Assembly: GCA_023807065.1 (NCBI GenBank)
Contig: JAJJLU010003579.1
Coordinates: forward strand, 1 to 49,422
Source of the DNA: Isotricha intestinalis
Lineage: Eukaryota; Ciliophora; Litostomatea; Vestibuliferida; Isotrichidae
DNA length: 49,422 nucleotides
Reading direction: 5' to 3'
Position numbers and translations under genes: made by a program. Position 1 is the stretch's first letter, and every line of letters begins with the position of its first letter. Below the pieces are notes generated by a model that saw nothing but the letters and a program-made list of their open reading frames with translations, was not told the DNA's origin and made no database searches. Positions 32,464 to 41,785 of this stretch are shown piece after piece.

Positions 32464-33828
32464 TTATTCAAGAAAATTAACTTTTTCCAAAATATTAGGT
32501 CTTGTGGATTTAATAATATTAAAATAGTCTTTAGGTAAATCAATTTTAGGTGGAGGATTATTAATATTAAATAAGATTGGTAATTTCTTTTTATCTTCCA
32601 TTTTATTAATATTTTTTTCTAAATGAGCGGTTAATTCAACTTTTCCTTGAAATTTAGCATAAGATAAATCACATTCTTTATGAGATTTATAATAATTCCA
32701 TTTTCTTGATTTAAATGAATGATAAAAATAAATTATATGTAATGGATCAATAAAATTAATGAATGAATAACCTAAATTACATTCATTTTCTGGATCCAAT
32801 GGTAAATAAAAAAAATCGTATTTTCCTTTACAACAAAAATCAATTTCATTTAATAAATCTTCTGAAGAATATTTATTTGGAATATGCCTTATCATTATTG
32901 TTGTTCTTTTTTCATTTCCTTTTATTATTTGTTCTAAATTTATTGTAAATAAAGTTTGTTCAAATTTATCTTTAAATTTTTTTTTATTTGTATTTTTCCT
33001 ATTTCTTGATTCTTCAGTATTATTTATATTATTATTATATGTAAAAGCATTTTGGGGAAACATATAAGAAAAATAATAATAATTATTAAATTGAGGATAA
33101 TATATAAAATTTTGAGTATTAACATTTAAATTATTATTTTTATTGTCATTATTGGGGATATTATTATTATTATTATTGTTATTATTATTATTATCATTAC
33201 AATTAGATGTATTATTATTATTGTTTACTATAGTAAAATTGGCTTTAGGAATGAAATTTCTTTTTTCATATGAAGGATAAATATAATTTGATTTTATTTC
33301 ATCTATTTTACTTAAATTACTTAAATTATTAGTTTTACATTCTTGAAAATGTAATTGATTAATTTTTTCAATTTCATTGGGGACTTCATCAAAGTTTTGT
33401 TCAGTTAAATTATTATTTTTTAACTTTTCATCATTATTCAAATTAGAAATTATAGTATCTTTAATGTTTATAGTTTCAATTTTTGGATTTAAATTTTTTT
33501 CATTTAACTTTTTTTTGCTGTTAACATCTTTAATTTTTTGTCCATTATTTGTGCTAAAATCTAAATTATTTTTTTTATTTGAATTATCATGATTAGATAA
33601 ATTTATACTATTATTATTCATAGAACTATTTGATAAATTTGTTATGCTTAATCCACTTATACTTCCTCCTTGTTGGATTATTTGAAATATTTCTTTATTT
33701 AATTCCCTGAAATCACCACTTCCATTTGAAACTTTTGTTCCATTTAAATTTGAATTATTATTCTTTTTGTCTTCCAAATTTGAATTTTTTTTATTCCCAT
33801 TTTCCTTTTCATTATTGTTTTCCTTCAT
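32464..33828 (-). CDS. Mei2-like RNA-binding protein (RRM_2 family)
   Basis: A 454-residue protein. The first 290 residues are Asn/Ser/Lys-rich low complexity with a run of about a dozen Asn. The C-terminal domain (about 295-400) is the Mei2-type RRM: RTTIMIRHIPNKYSSEDLL, then YDFFYLPLDPENECNLGYSF, FINFIDPLHIIYFYHSF and KECDLSYAKFQGK. MIRNIPNKY-type RNP2 and NxGYAFINF-type RNP1 wording is diagnostic. Mei2 proteins control meiotic or developmental RNA fate in fungi and plants. Ciliates and other protists also carry members. Only the C-terminal RRM of the three in yeast Mei2 is present here. It is head to head with the gene at 33940 across 111 bp. Confidence 0.92.
   Translation of the reverse strand: MKENNNEKENGNKKNSNLEDKKNNNSNLNGTKVSNGSGDFRELNKEIFQIIQQGGSISGLSITNLSNSSMNNNSINLSNHDNSNKKNNLDFSTNNGQKIKDVNSKKKLNEKNLNPKIETINIKDTIISNLNNDEKLKNNNLTEQNFDEVPNEIEKINQLHFQECKTNNLSNLSKIDEIKSNYIYPSYEKRNFIPKANFTIVNNNNNTSNCNDNNNNNNNNNNNIPNNDNKNNNLNVNTQNFIYYPQFNNYYYFSYMFPQNAFTYNNNINNTEESRNRKNTNKKKFKDKFEQTLFTINLEQIIKGNEKRTTIMIRHIPNKYSSEDLLNEIDFCCKGKYDFFYLPLDPENECNLGYSFINFIDPLHIIYFYHSFKSRKWNYYKSHKECDLSYAKFQGKVELTAHLEKNINKMEDKKKLPILFNINNPPPKIDLPKDYFNIIKSTRPNILEKVNFLE
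33158..33196. repeat. Trinucleotide tract encoding poly-Asn
   Basis: A (ATT)n-like tract with one GTT interruption within the Mei2-like gene. On the coding strand it is AAT/AAC repeats giving about a dozen Asn. Likely a length-variable spacer. Confidence 0.75.
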
Positions 33829-33939
33829 GATGAAAATATTTAATATTAAATTATTTATTAAAATTTGAAATATATATTAATGAAAATAAAATCATATTTT
33901 TTTTATATTATTTATTTTTTTTAAATTTAATAAAAAATA

Positions 33940-35290
33940 ATGGAAGAATATAAAGGAATTTATTATGGAGATACCACAGAACAAAATTTTTATGAAGGAG
34001 GAGCTCATTTTAAATACATTGATTTATATAGAAAATTAGAAATTCTTTATCAAGAACAAATTTCAATGAATACAATAAGTGAAAATCCAAATGTATAATT
34101 TATAATTAATTTAAATAATATTTTAGTTTAATAGAACTAGAAATAATAAATCAATATTAACTCAAAGTAAAACTGGAAATATATCTATATTCAATAATTC
34201 TTCAAATTTAAAAGAAAATAAAACTCAAATGTTATTAAGTAAATTTTTATTGAATGTAAATTTAAATATGAATCTTTCAATAAAAAATAATTTAAATAAC
34301 CTAAAAAATAGAAATAACGAAAGAAAAATAAGAAGTAAAGAAAGATATTCAAAAGAAAGTTCTCAAAATAAAAAAGTAAAAAACAATATATCATTATCAA
34401 GAAATAATAAATATATTCATAATAATAATTCTTCGAATAAGAACATACCTCCAAATACAATAATGCAATATAATTATAATAAAAAAAATAAAGAAATAAA
34501 TAAAGTAAATTACTCTAATTTTTACAATAAAATATATAATGATTTTACAGAAAGAGATAATTCAAATAATAATAATATAGAAAATAAAAAAGAAAAAAAT
34601 TCTCATAATAAAAGTAAAACTCAAAGAGCAAGAGAGTATAGTATGAAAGTGAAAGAATATAATATGTTAAATCTAAATCATTATCATAATAATGGGATTA
34701 ATTTAAATAATAAAATTTTAAGTGCCAATAAATCTAAAAATAAATCTAATCAAAAAATGTCATTAAGATGTAATTCAAATAAAGTAATGAATGTTAAAAA
34801 TGGAATGATTGAAGATTTATCTCATTATGTTAAGATTTTACAAAGGAAAAAAAGCGAACAATATTATAAAAATAAAGAGAAAAATAATTCTAATAAAAAA
34901 TCTAGAAATAGGAAAAAAGATAATATATATTTTAAAAGTGGAAGTAATGAAGGAAATAAAATTAATCATGTTATGAGTTCTTCATCAGTAATAATGAATG
35001 TGAAAACAATTTATACTAATAATAATAATAAAATATTTAAAAATAATTCTAAAAAGAATATAAGAAATAGTTATAATATTAATAATAATTTTATTTCTAT
35101 TAATAATCATAAAAAAGGAATTTGTAGGAATAATGAATATGTAAATAATAATAATTGTATTCAATCTTTTTATAAAAAGAGTTTTATAAAATCTTCTTTT
35201 GAAAATGATAAAAGCAATCAAACACTTTCAAGTAGGAAATCAGTAGTTTCAACAAGAAATAATAAAAGAAAATTACCTTTTAAAATATAA
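33940..35290 (+). CDS. Hypothetical basic protein with conserved N-terminal motif, two exons
   Basis: Exon 1 (33940-34092) encodes 51 residues starting MEEYKGIYYGDTTEQNFYE and then GGAHFKYIDLYRKLEILY. Exon 2 (34127-35290) follows a 34-nt intron in phase 0 and continues FNRTRNNKSILTQSK, giving 438 residues. The unspliced frame would start at a later ATG (34229) and lose the only compact, conserved-looking part. The rest is extremely Asn/Lys/Ser-rich and probably disordered. A short ordered-looking stretch occurs around MIEDLSHYVKILQRKK. The N-terminal YYGD...YEGGAHFKY.DLY module looks like a short recognition domain, but I cannot name its family. Confidence 0.8.
34093..34126 (+). other. Intron, 34 nt, in the gene at 33940
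   Basis: Begins GTATAATTTA and ends AATATTTTAG. Phase 0 after Asn51. It contains in-frame stops and is not a multiple of three. Confidence 0.88.
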
Positions 35291-35624
35291 ATAAATATAT
35301 ATTTAAAATTTTTGGAATAATAAATAATAAAAAAACCCACTTTTTATTGTTGTCTAGTTAAAAAAATAATATAAAATATAATAAATAAAAAATTAAAAGT
35401 TTGAAATCTTATCTAAATAAATTATAAGAAAAGCTCAAATATATAATAAAATAAAATTTACAATAAAAATGATATATTATAACTAATTAAATAAATTTTT
35501 GATAAATTATATGTAATAAAAAATAATTTATAGTTTATTACTTATTATTCTGGTGATTATAATTAAATTACTTATTAAATAATGAAACAAATAAGATTAA
35601 ATTAAATTAATTTTTTTACAAAAA

Positions 35625-35643
35625 TTAGTTAGTTAGTTAGTTA
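35625..35643 (+). repeat. Short TTAG tandem repeat
   Basis: About 4.75 copies of TTAG in tandem, just downstream of the minus-strand tRNA. Simple sequence, and far too short and internal to be a telomere. Confidence 0.8.
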
Positions 35644-35662
35644 ATTTGTTTAATTTTTTTGC

Positions 35663-35667
35663 AAAAA
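35663..35667 (-). terminator. Pol III terminator of tRNA-Tyr
   Basis: A run of five T on the minus strand immediately follows the discriminator base A73, as expected for RNA polymerase III termination. Confidence 0.7.
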
Positions 35668-35753
35668 TCCGAACACCCGGATTTGAACCAGGGACCCCTT
35701 GATATCTATGAAACCTCTACAGTCAAATGCTCTTCCAGCTGAGCTATGTTCGG
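35668..35753 (-). tRNA. tRNA-Tyr(GTA) with 13-nt intron
   Basis: An 86-nt gene that folds as a full cloverleaf. The acceptor stem CCGAACA pairs with TGTTCGG. The C1-G72 pair is the eukaryotic tRNA-Tyr identity element, and the discriminator is A73. The D arm is GCTCAGCTGGAAGAGC. The anticodon stem TTTGA pairs with TCAAG, with loop CTGTAG...A and anticodon GTA. The T arm is CCTGG-TTCAAAT-CCGGG. A 13-nt intron (35704-35716) sits after position 37, the canonical site, as is usual for eukaryotic tRNA-Tyr. The internal A box (TAGCTCAGCTGG) and B box (GGTTCAAATCC) are intact. CCA is not encoded. Mature length is 73 nt before CCA. Confidence 0.96.
35704..35716 (-). other. tRNA-Tyr intron, 13 nt
   Basis: The minus-strand sequence AGGTTTCATAGAT lies between positions 37 and 38 of the tRNA. 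The boundary may shift by one base because an A flanks both sides. Confidence 0.85.
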
Positions 35754-35902
35754 ATTCTGAAAATATATTTAATATAATCTTTAAATTCCTTATTTTTTTG
35801 AAATAAAAAAATAATATATCTATATTTATCAATAATAATTAATAGTTTCTAAAAAAAATTTTTTTTAAAATTACATTATATACAATAATTATTTTATAAT
35901 AT

Positions 35903-38900
35903 TCAATTATTTTTTTTTTTATTTTTTTTTTTCCTTTTTCTAAACCAAATTAGCATTGCCTTTTCAATTTGAAAAGTAGAATTATTTCTAATACTTTCTT
36001 TTAATAAAATATTATTTGAAAATAAACACTTAATCATATCTATAATAACATTAATAAATTTTCTTTTTTTCTTCTTCAAAATATTTTTCCATTCAGTAAA
36101 GTGTTTTTTTAAACTTCTCATTTGAATTATTTTATTTAAAATATTTTTATCTTTATCTTTATCCACATACCCAAAATTATTATTTTTAACAATATCAATA
36201 GAAGATAAATTAGGATCAATATTTTTTACTTTTCCTTTATAATCAATAATTTTATATACAACTTTCATTCCTTTTTTAATAGTAGAATTAGAAATTGATA
36301 AAAAAGAATCGTTTGTTATAGAATTAAAAACACTTATTGAACGAATATGATTAGGTTCTTTATTAATATATCTAATACTAATATCTTTGTTGTTCTTTTT
36401 ACTTTTTACTTTTAAAGTTCTTTGTGGAAGTTCTTTATTCATTGAAAAAGAAAATGATTCATCTATATTTATACTACTATTATCATTTTTTTCTTCTTTC
36501 CATTTGTTAAAACAATTTTTGATTATTTTTTTATTTATTATAGTTTTTAATATTAATTCTTTGTAATTTACATTAATATCACTTATTTGAGTTGATAATT
36601 TTGTATTTCTTGGTATTGGAGATAAAAATTGGGAAAAACTTGATAATTTTTTTTCATGGTTTTTTATTGATGAAATTTCAATTTTACCTATTTTTTCTTT
36701 TAAATCTTGTTTCATTGGTTCTTCTAATTCTTTACTATAATCTATTTCTGCAAAATTTATATAATTTAATGAATTATCTTTTGATTTATTTGAATATAAA
36801 TTTTTATTTTCTGTAAATGATAAATCAAATAATAAATCATTGTTCCTATTGATTTTCTCTTCATATATTTTTTCTAACAAAATTTTAAATTGATATTTAT
36901 AAAAATATTTTTGTAATAATTTAAAATTTATTCTTTTTAATGTTTTTGATATTATTTTTTCATAATTTTGAATCCTTAAGTTTTTTGTTTTTTTTCTTAA
37001 ATAATTTACTAATAATAAACATACTAATCTATGATTAAATTTTTTTGCGTATTTTTCTATGGCAAAAGGTAATTTTGTCCATTCTGTTTTCATTACTCTA
37101 TTTTTAAATATGATACCACCACTTTTAATTTTTTTTGGAGTTATATTTTTATTTGAAATAATTTGAAAAGAATCTTTTAATAATTTATATTGAGTTTTAT
37201 TATCTTTATGAAATATTTCTTTTTCATTGAAAGTTTGAATTTCTTCTGATTCAAAATCTTTTTTCCTTCCTTCTATATATAGTATTTCATTTGATAATAT
37301 TTGTAAGTTTAGTTTTTTCTTTTTTAAAATATTGAAATCTTCAATTTTTGATTTTTTTAAATTAATTTGTTTTTTATTTTTTAATTCTAATATTTGGGAA
37401 TTAGTGTTTGTAAAATTAATATTTTCAATGTTTGATTTTTCTAAATCTTTAAAAAATTTTATATCGTTTAATATTTTATTATTTTTATTGACAATTATAA
37501 ATTCTTCATTTTTTGATTTTTCTATATGATCATTAATTCTTAACATCCTATTATTTTTATTATTTATATTTGATATTTCTAGTTCATCAATTGGATTAAG
37601 TACTTGTTTATTTTTATTTATTATATAAATATCTTGAACATTTGATTTTTCTAAATCAAGAAAAGAATTTTTTTTTATTTCTTTATAATTTTTATTTAAA
37701 ATATATATCTCTTCATTTTTTGATTTTTGTAAATCAATAAAAACACAATTTTTAAATATTTTATTAGTTTTGTTTATAATATTAAATTTTTCAACATTTG
37801 ATTCTTCCAAATCAATCATATTTATTAATATTTTATTACTATTATTATTGATAATATTAATCTCTTCAACAAAAGATTTTTCTAAAATTTCATTATTTTT
37901 TTTATTTTTATTATTATCTATTATTTTAAAATTTTCAGTTGTTGATATATATAAATCACTTATTATTTTTTCATTTAAAGTTTGACTTTCATTATTCATA
38001 ATAGTTTTTTTTGATGGAAACAGACTAAAACAATTACCAATTGATTTTTCTATTATAATTTTTTTTTGATTCAAAATACTGAAATTCTCATTTCTCATTT
38101 TTTCAATAATGTTTTTTTTTTTTGATAAAATATGGAAATTCTCATTTTTAAATTTTTCAATTATAAGTTTCTTTTTTGTTATAATTTTTAAATTTTCAAC
38201 CTTTATTTTTTTTAAAATATTAGATTTTCTCTTTGTTAAAATTTTAAAAGTTTCAACTCTTATTTTTCTTAAAGTTGGCTTTTTTCTACCTAAAAATTTT
38301 ATGAATTCTGTTTTAGTTTTTTCAATATTTTTTCTTTTCTGACTTTTCTGAAAATGTTTTAACAAATTAAATTCTATATTCATGTGATCTAAAGTAAAAT
38401 TTTTTATTTTATCATATTTATCATATATAATGTCTTCAGAAATTTTTCTTTCTAATGTTAAATTTACAAATTTTTTAATTCCTTGAAATGAATTATAAGA
38501 AATAATATTTTCTTTTAATAAATATTTAAATGAAGATTTAAAATTTGAGTTTATTTGAACATCATTTTCTTTATTTGAAATAGTTAATGAGGTTGAAGAA
38601 TTTATTTTATTTAATTTTTTATTTTTTAGATTTGAATTAATTTGAATATCATTTTGATTATTTGAAATATTTAATATATTAAAAGATTTATATTCATTTA
38701 ACTTTTTATCTCTTTCATTTGAATTTATTTGGAAGTTATTTTGACTGATTGATATTAATAATTTATTTTTTAATTTAAATGAATTTGAAAATATTTTTAT
38801 ATTATTTTGATTATATGATACTTTCAATTCATTAATATATTTTAATTTTTCTTTTATTAAATTCTGGATGATTTGAATATTATTTATATTGTTTGATATT

Positions 38901-41644
38901 GCTAGTTTATCTGTCAATTTCAGTTTATCCTTTTTATTTTTGATTAAATTTGAAGATATTTGAATATTATTTTGATTTTTTGATATTTTTAATTCATCAA
39001 AAATTCTAATTTTACCTTGTTTTACATTAGATACAATTTGATTATTTGTTTTTTTTGATTCATTTAATTCCGAAGATTTAGAATTATCTTTTTTTAAATA
39101 TGACAATATTTGAATTATGTTTTGTTTTTTTGATATTTTTAATTGCTCAGAAGATTTAGTTTTTTCTTTTTTTAAATTAAAACATATTTCAATATTATTT
39201 AGATTACTTGATATTTTTAACACATCAGAAGTTTTTATATTTTCATTTTTATTCTTTATTAATGGGAATATTTGAATATTATTATGATTTGATATTTTTA
39301 AATCTTTAAAAGAATTTAAGTTATATTTTTCTAGTAGATTAATTTTTATTTGTTTATTTTGATTATTTGAATCCAAAAGACATTCTTCAAATTTATTTTT
39401 TTCAAATAAATTTGGTTTTATTTGAATATAATTCTGAGATTCCGAAATTTTTAAATCACCAAAAGATTTAAAAGCTTGATTTTTCCTTAATGAATTTATT
39501 TGAATATAATTTTCATTATTTGAAATATTTAAATTAGGGAAATATTTTATTTTATCCTTATTTATTTGATTTAAATTTGATATAAATTGAACATTACTTT
39601 CATTATTAGATATCATTAACATTTTACTAAACTTATCTTGATCATGATTTAATGAAGTTGATTTTATCTGAATATTATTTTCTTTATTAGATATTTTCAA
39701 TTTATCAAAAAAGTTATTTTTATTTTGCTTTTTTTTTGGTGATATATTTGTAAATATTTGAACACTATCCTCTTTATTTGAAATTATTAATACATTAGAA
39801 GAGTTATTTTTATGAGTTTTTTCTCCTATTAAATTTGGTTTTATATGAATATTGTTTTCCTTTTTTGATATTTTCAATTCGTTAAATGATTTTAATAAAT
39901 TTATTTTTAGTGATAAATTTGGCTTTATTTGGAAATTTATTTTTTGATTTGATATTTTTAAAATATCAAAGGATTTTAATTTATCTTTGTTTTCTAATAA
40001 ATTTGAATTTTTTTGATTGTTTTTTAATATAGTCACATTATTTTTTAATTCATTATGTTGTTTTTCAAAAAAATTTGCATTTATTTGAAAATTATTTTCA
40101 TTGTTTGATATCTTTAAAGTATTAGAAGATTTAAATATAACTTCTTTTCTTTCTAATAAATTTGGAAATATTTGAAAACTATTTTTTTTATTTGATATTT
40201 TCAATTTTTCAAGTATATTAGGCTTATCTTGTTTATTTATTAATTCACTATTTGATTTATTGTTTTGAATATCTGATAAAATACTATTAAATTTTAATTT
40301 ATCTTCTTTTTTTTCAAATATATTTGGTTTTATTTCAATATTATTTTCTTTATTTGATATATTTAATAAATCAAAAGATTTTATTTTTTTTTGTCTTTCT
40401 TCTAAAAGTGCAATTTTATTAATTAAAATTTCATATAATTTTTTATATTCTATATTGTTTTTCTTTTTTTCTTTGTTTTCAGGATTTTCACCAATATGAA
40501 AATTGTTTTCTTTGATTTCTTTCAGATTTTCATCTAAAAATATTTTAATATCAAAAGCACGACAATTTGGAACTTCATTATAATATACATTAGTAAATAT
40601 TTTTCCTTCACTACTTTTACTACTTATTGTTTCAATTTCTAATTTATTTTTACATCTATATTCATCAATTGAAGGTTTTTTAGAAATAGAAGGAGAAATT
40701 CTTAAAGAAAATTCAAAATTTCTTTTTTTAATCAAATTTTTATCATATCTTTTAATTTTATCCACACAATAAAATAATACTTTCAACAATAAATTTTTAA
40801 AAAGAGAAACAAATATAAAAAGAGAATAATAATTTTTTAAAAAATTATTAATTTTCTTCCTTAAAAAATATCCTTTCCAAACTTTTTGAATTCTGATTAT
40901 TTTATTAATTTGATTAGGATATAAATTTCGAGTGTATTTCTTTCCAGAATAACTACTTATTTTTAATCTAATTTTACCTCCTTTATTATCGAAATCATTT
41001 GGAATAGAATGAGAAGATTCAGATTTAGAAATATTATTATTATTATTATAATCTTTCTTTTTATAATCAAAATCATTAGAAATACTTCTAGTTTTTTTTC
41101 CTGGGAAAATAATATTATACTTCATACTTTTATTTTCTTTAATTATTTCTTGAGAAGTACTCCTAATAATATTATTCTTTCTAATTGATTTTTTATTTTT
41201 ATAATTTTTCTCAATTGTTTTTACTATATAATCACTTAATTTAAATATCTTTTGGTTTTGTACATTTTTAATTTCATTAAATGGCGTTTTTTCATTAATA
41301 TTAATTGCACTATCAGAATATAATTTAGTATAAAGACCATCATTTAATTCATTCTCTTCATAAATTTTTTCTTTTTTTAAACTTTTTGAAAATACATCTT
41401 TCCCTGATTTTATATTAGTTTTTACATAAACTAATCTTGGACTATTAATAAAAGGTTTTGTACCACTTTTTCTTCTTTCCGAATTATATATTTGCTTCAT
41501 TGAATTGAAATATTTTTGATATACACAATTCATTATACTTGTATTTATTTTTTCAATATGTATATTTGGGGATAATTTAATTTTTTTATTTTTATGTTCA
41601 GAAGATAAAACCCTTTCTTTCTTAGTTTTAATTATCTTTTTCAT
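35903..41644 (-). CDS. Giant IQ / tandem-repeat / Sfi1-like cytoskeletal protein
   Basis: A 1913-residue frame ending in the window's only TGA stop. An IQ motif near residue 245 (RIQKVWKGYFLRKK) could bind calmodulin or centrin. From about 418 to 1045, some 20 degenerate repeats of about 26-36 residues share LKISNxxNNIQIxxNLxxKK. From about 1105 to 1220 comes a shorter unit of about 19 residues (NENFxILxxKKxIIEK). From about 1230 to 1470 comes a third block with LEKSNVEDIYIINKNxKIL. The C-terminus carries Trp-containing motifs (NCFNKWKEE, HFTEWKNILKKK, AMLIWFRKRKKK) resembling Sfi1 centrin-binding repeats. A role as a long filamentous scaffold at basal bodies or cortex is inferred. All repeat blocks may derive from one ancestral unit. 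Confidence 0.85.
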   Translation of the reverse strand: MKKIIKTKKERVLSSEHKNKKIKLSPNIHIEKINTSIMNCVYQKYFNSMKQIYNSERRKSGTKPFINSPRLVYVKTNIKSGKDVFSKSLKKEKIYEENELNDGLYTKLYSDSAININEKTPFNEIKNVQNQKIFKLSDYIVKTIEKNYKNKKSIRKNNIIRSTSQEIIKENKSMKYNIIFPGKKTRSISNDFDYKKKDYNNNNNISKSESSHSIPNDFDNKGGKIRLKISSYSGKKYTRNLYPNQINKIIRIQKVWKGYFLRKKINNFLKNYYSLFIFVSLFKNLLLKVLFYCVDKIKRYDKNLIKKRNFEFSLRISPSISKKPSIDEYRCKNKLEIETISSKSSEGKIFTNVYYNEVPNCRAFDIKIFLDENLKEIKENNFHIGENPENKEKKKNNIEYKKLYEILINKIALLEERQKKIKSFDLLNISNKENNIEIKPNIFEKKEDKLKFNSILSDIQNNKSNSELINKQDKPNILEKLKISNKKNSFQIFPNLLERKEVIFKSSNTLKISNNENNFQINANFFEKQHNELKNNVTILKNNQKNSNLLENKDKLKSFDILKISNQKINFQIKPNLSLKINLLKSFNELKISKKENNIHIKPNLIGEKTHKNNSSNVLIISNKEDSVQIFTNISPKKKQNKNNFFDKLKISNKENNIQIKSTSLNHDQDKFSKMLMISNNESNVQFISNLNQINKDKIKYFPNLNISNNENYIQINSLRKNQAFKSFGDLKISESQNYIQIKPNLFEKNKFEECLLDSNNQNKQIKINLLEKYNLNSFKDLKISNHNNIQIFPLIKNKNENIKTSDVLKISSNLNNIEICFNLKKEKTKSSEQLKISKKQNIIQILSYLKKDNSKSSELNESKKTNNQIVSNVKQGKIRIFDELKISKNQNNIQISSNLIKNKKDKLKLTDKLAISNNINNIQIIQNLIKEKLKYINELKVSYNQNNIKIFSNSFKLKNKLLISISQNNFQINSNERDKKLNEYKSFNILNISNNQNDIQINSNLKNKKLNKINSSTSLTISNKENDVQINSNFKSSFKYLLKENIISYNSFQGIKKFVNLTLERKISEDIIYDKYDKIKNFTLDHMNIEFNLLKHFQKSQKRKNIEKTKTEFIKFLGRKKPTLRKIRVETFKILTKRKSNILKKIKVENLKIITKKKLIIEKFKNENFHILSKKKNIIEKMRNENFSILNQKKIIIEKSIGNCFSLFPSKKTIMNNESQTLNEKIISDLYISTTENFKIIDNNKNKKNNEILEKSFVEEINIINNNSNKILINMIDLEESNVEKFNIINKTNKIFKNCVFIDLQKSKNEEIYILNKNYKEIKKNSFLDLEKSNVQDIYIINKNKQVLNPIDELEISNINNKNNRMLRINDHIEKSKNEEFIIVNKNNKILNDIKFFKDLEKSNIENINFTNTNSQILELKNKKQINLKKSKIEDFNILKKKKLNLQILSNEILYIEGRKKDFESEEIQTFNEKEIFHKDNKTQYKLLKDSFQIISNKNITPKKIKSGGIIFKNRVMKTEWTKLPFAIEKYAKKFNHRLVCLLLVNYLRKKTKNLRIQNYEKIISKTLKRINFKLLQKYFYKYQFKILLEKIYEEKINRNNDLLFDLSFTENKNLYSNKSKDNSLNYINFAEIDYSKELEEPMKQDLKEKIGKIEISSIKNHEKKLSSFSQFLSPIPRNTKLSTQISDINVNYKELILKTIINKKIIKNCFNKWKEEKNDNSSINIDESFSFSMNKELPQRTLKVKSKKNNKDISIRYINKEPNHIRSISVFNSITNDSFLSISNSTIKKGMKVVYKIIDYKGKVKNIDPNLSSIDIVKNNNFGYVDKDKDKNILNKIIQMRSLKKHFTEWKNILKKKKRKFINVIIDMIKCLFSNNILLKESIRNNSTFQIEKAMLIWFRKRKKKNKKKNN
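38510..40390. repeat. Tandem coding repeats, LKISN..NN.IQI unit
   Basis: About 20 degenerate units of 80-110 bp inside the giant minus-strand gene. Each encodes a version of LKISNxxNNIQIxxNL. DNA identity between units is limited to short AT-rich cores, so expansion is old or selection is on the protein. Confidence 0.85.
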
Positions 41645-41785
41645 TTAAGAAAAAAATTAAAAATTAAATTTTTAATACCTTAAAATAATATATTTAATTT
41701 ATTCAATAAAAAAAATTTCCATAAAAAAAATAAAATATATTAATATACAATATAAAAAAAATAAAAAAAAATAAAACAAGAAACC

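Larger units (their letters stand above)
35291..35667. other. Intergenic, no gene seen
   Basis: AT-rich spacer downstream of the gene at 33940 and 3' to the minus-strand tRNA. It contains a short TTAG tetranucleotide tract at 35625-35643 and the tRNA terminator at 35663-35667. No exon is recognised. Confidence 0.55.

Noticed and set aside
34229..35290. Gene starting at the ATG at 34229
   Set aside because: An upstream exon at 33940 joins in frame across a 34-nt intron and adds a conserved-looking N-terminus.
35625..35643. TTAG tract as telomeric repeat
   Set aside because: Fewer than five copies, internal, and between genes. Simple sequence is the better explanation.
35650..35832. 60-codon minus-strand frame spanning the tRNA
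   Set aside because: It is a read-through of the tRNA gene; the cloverleaf explains the conserved bases.
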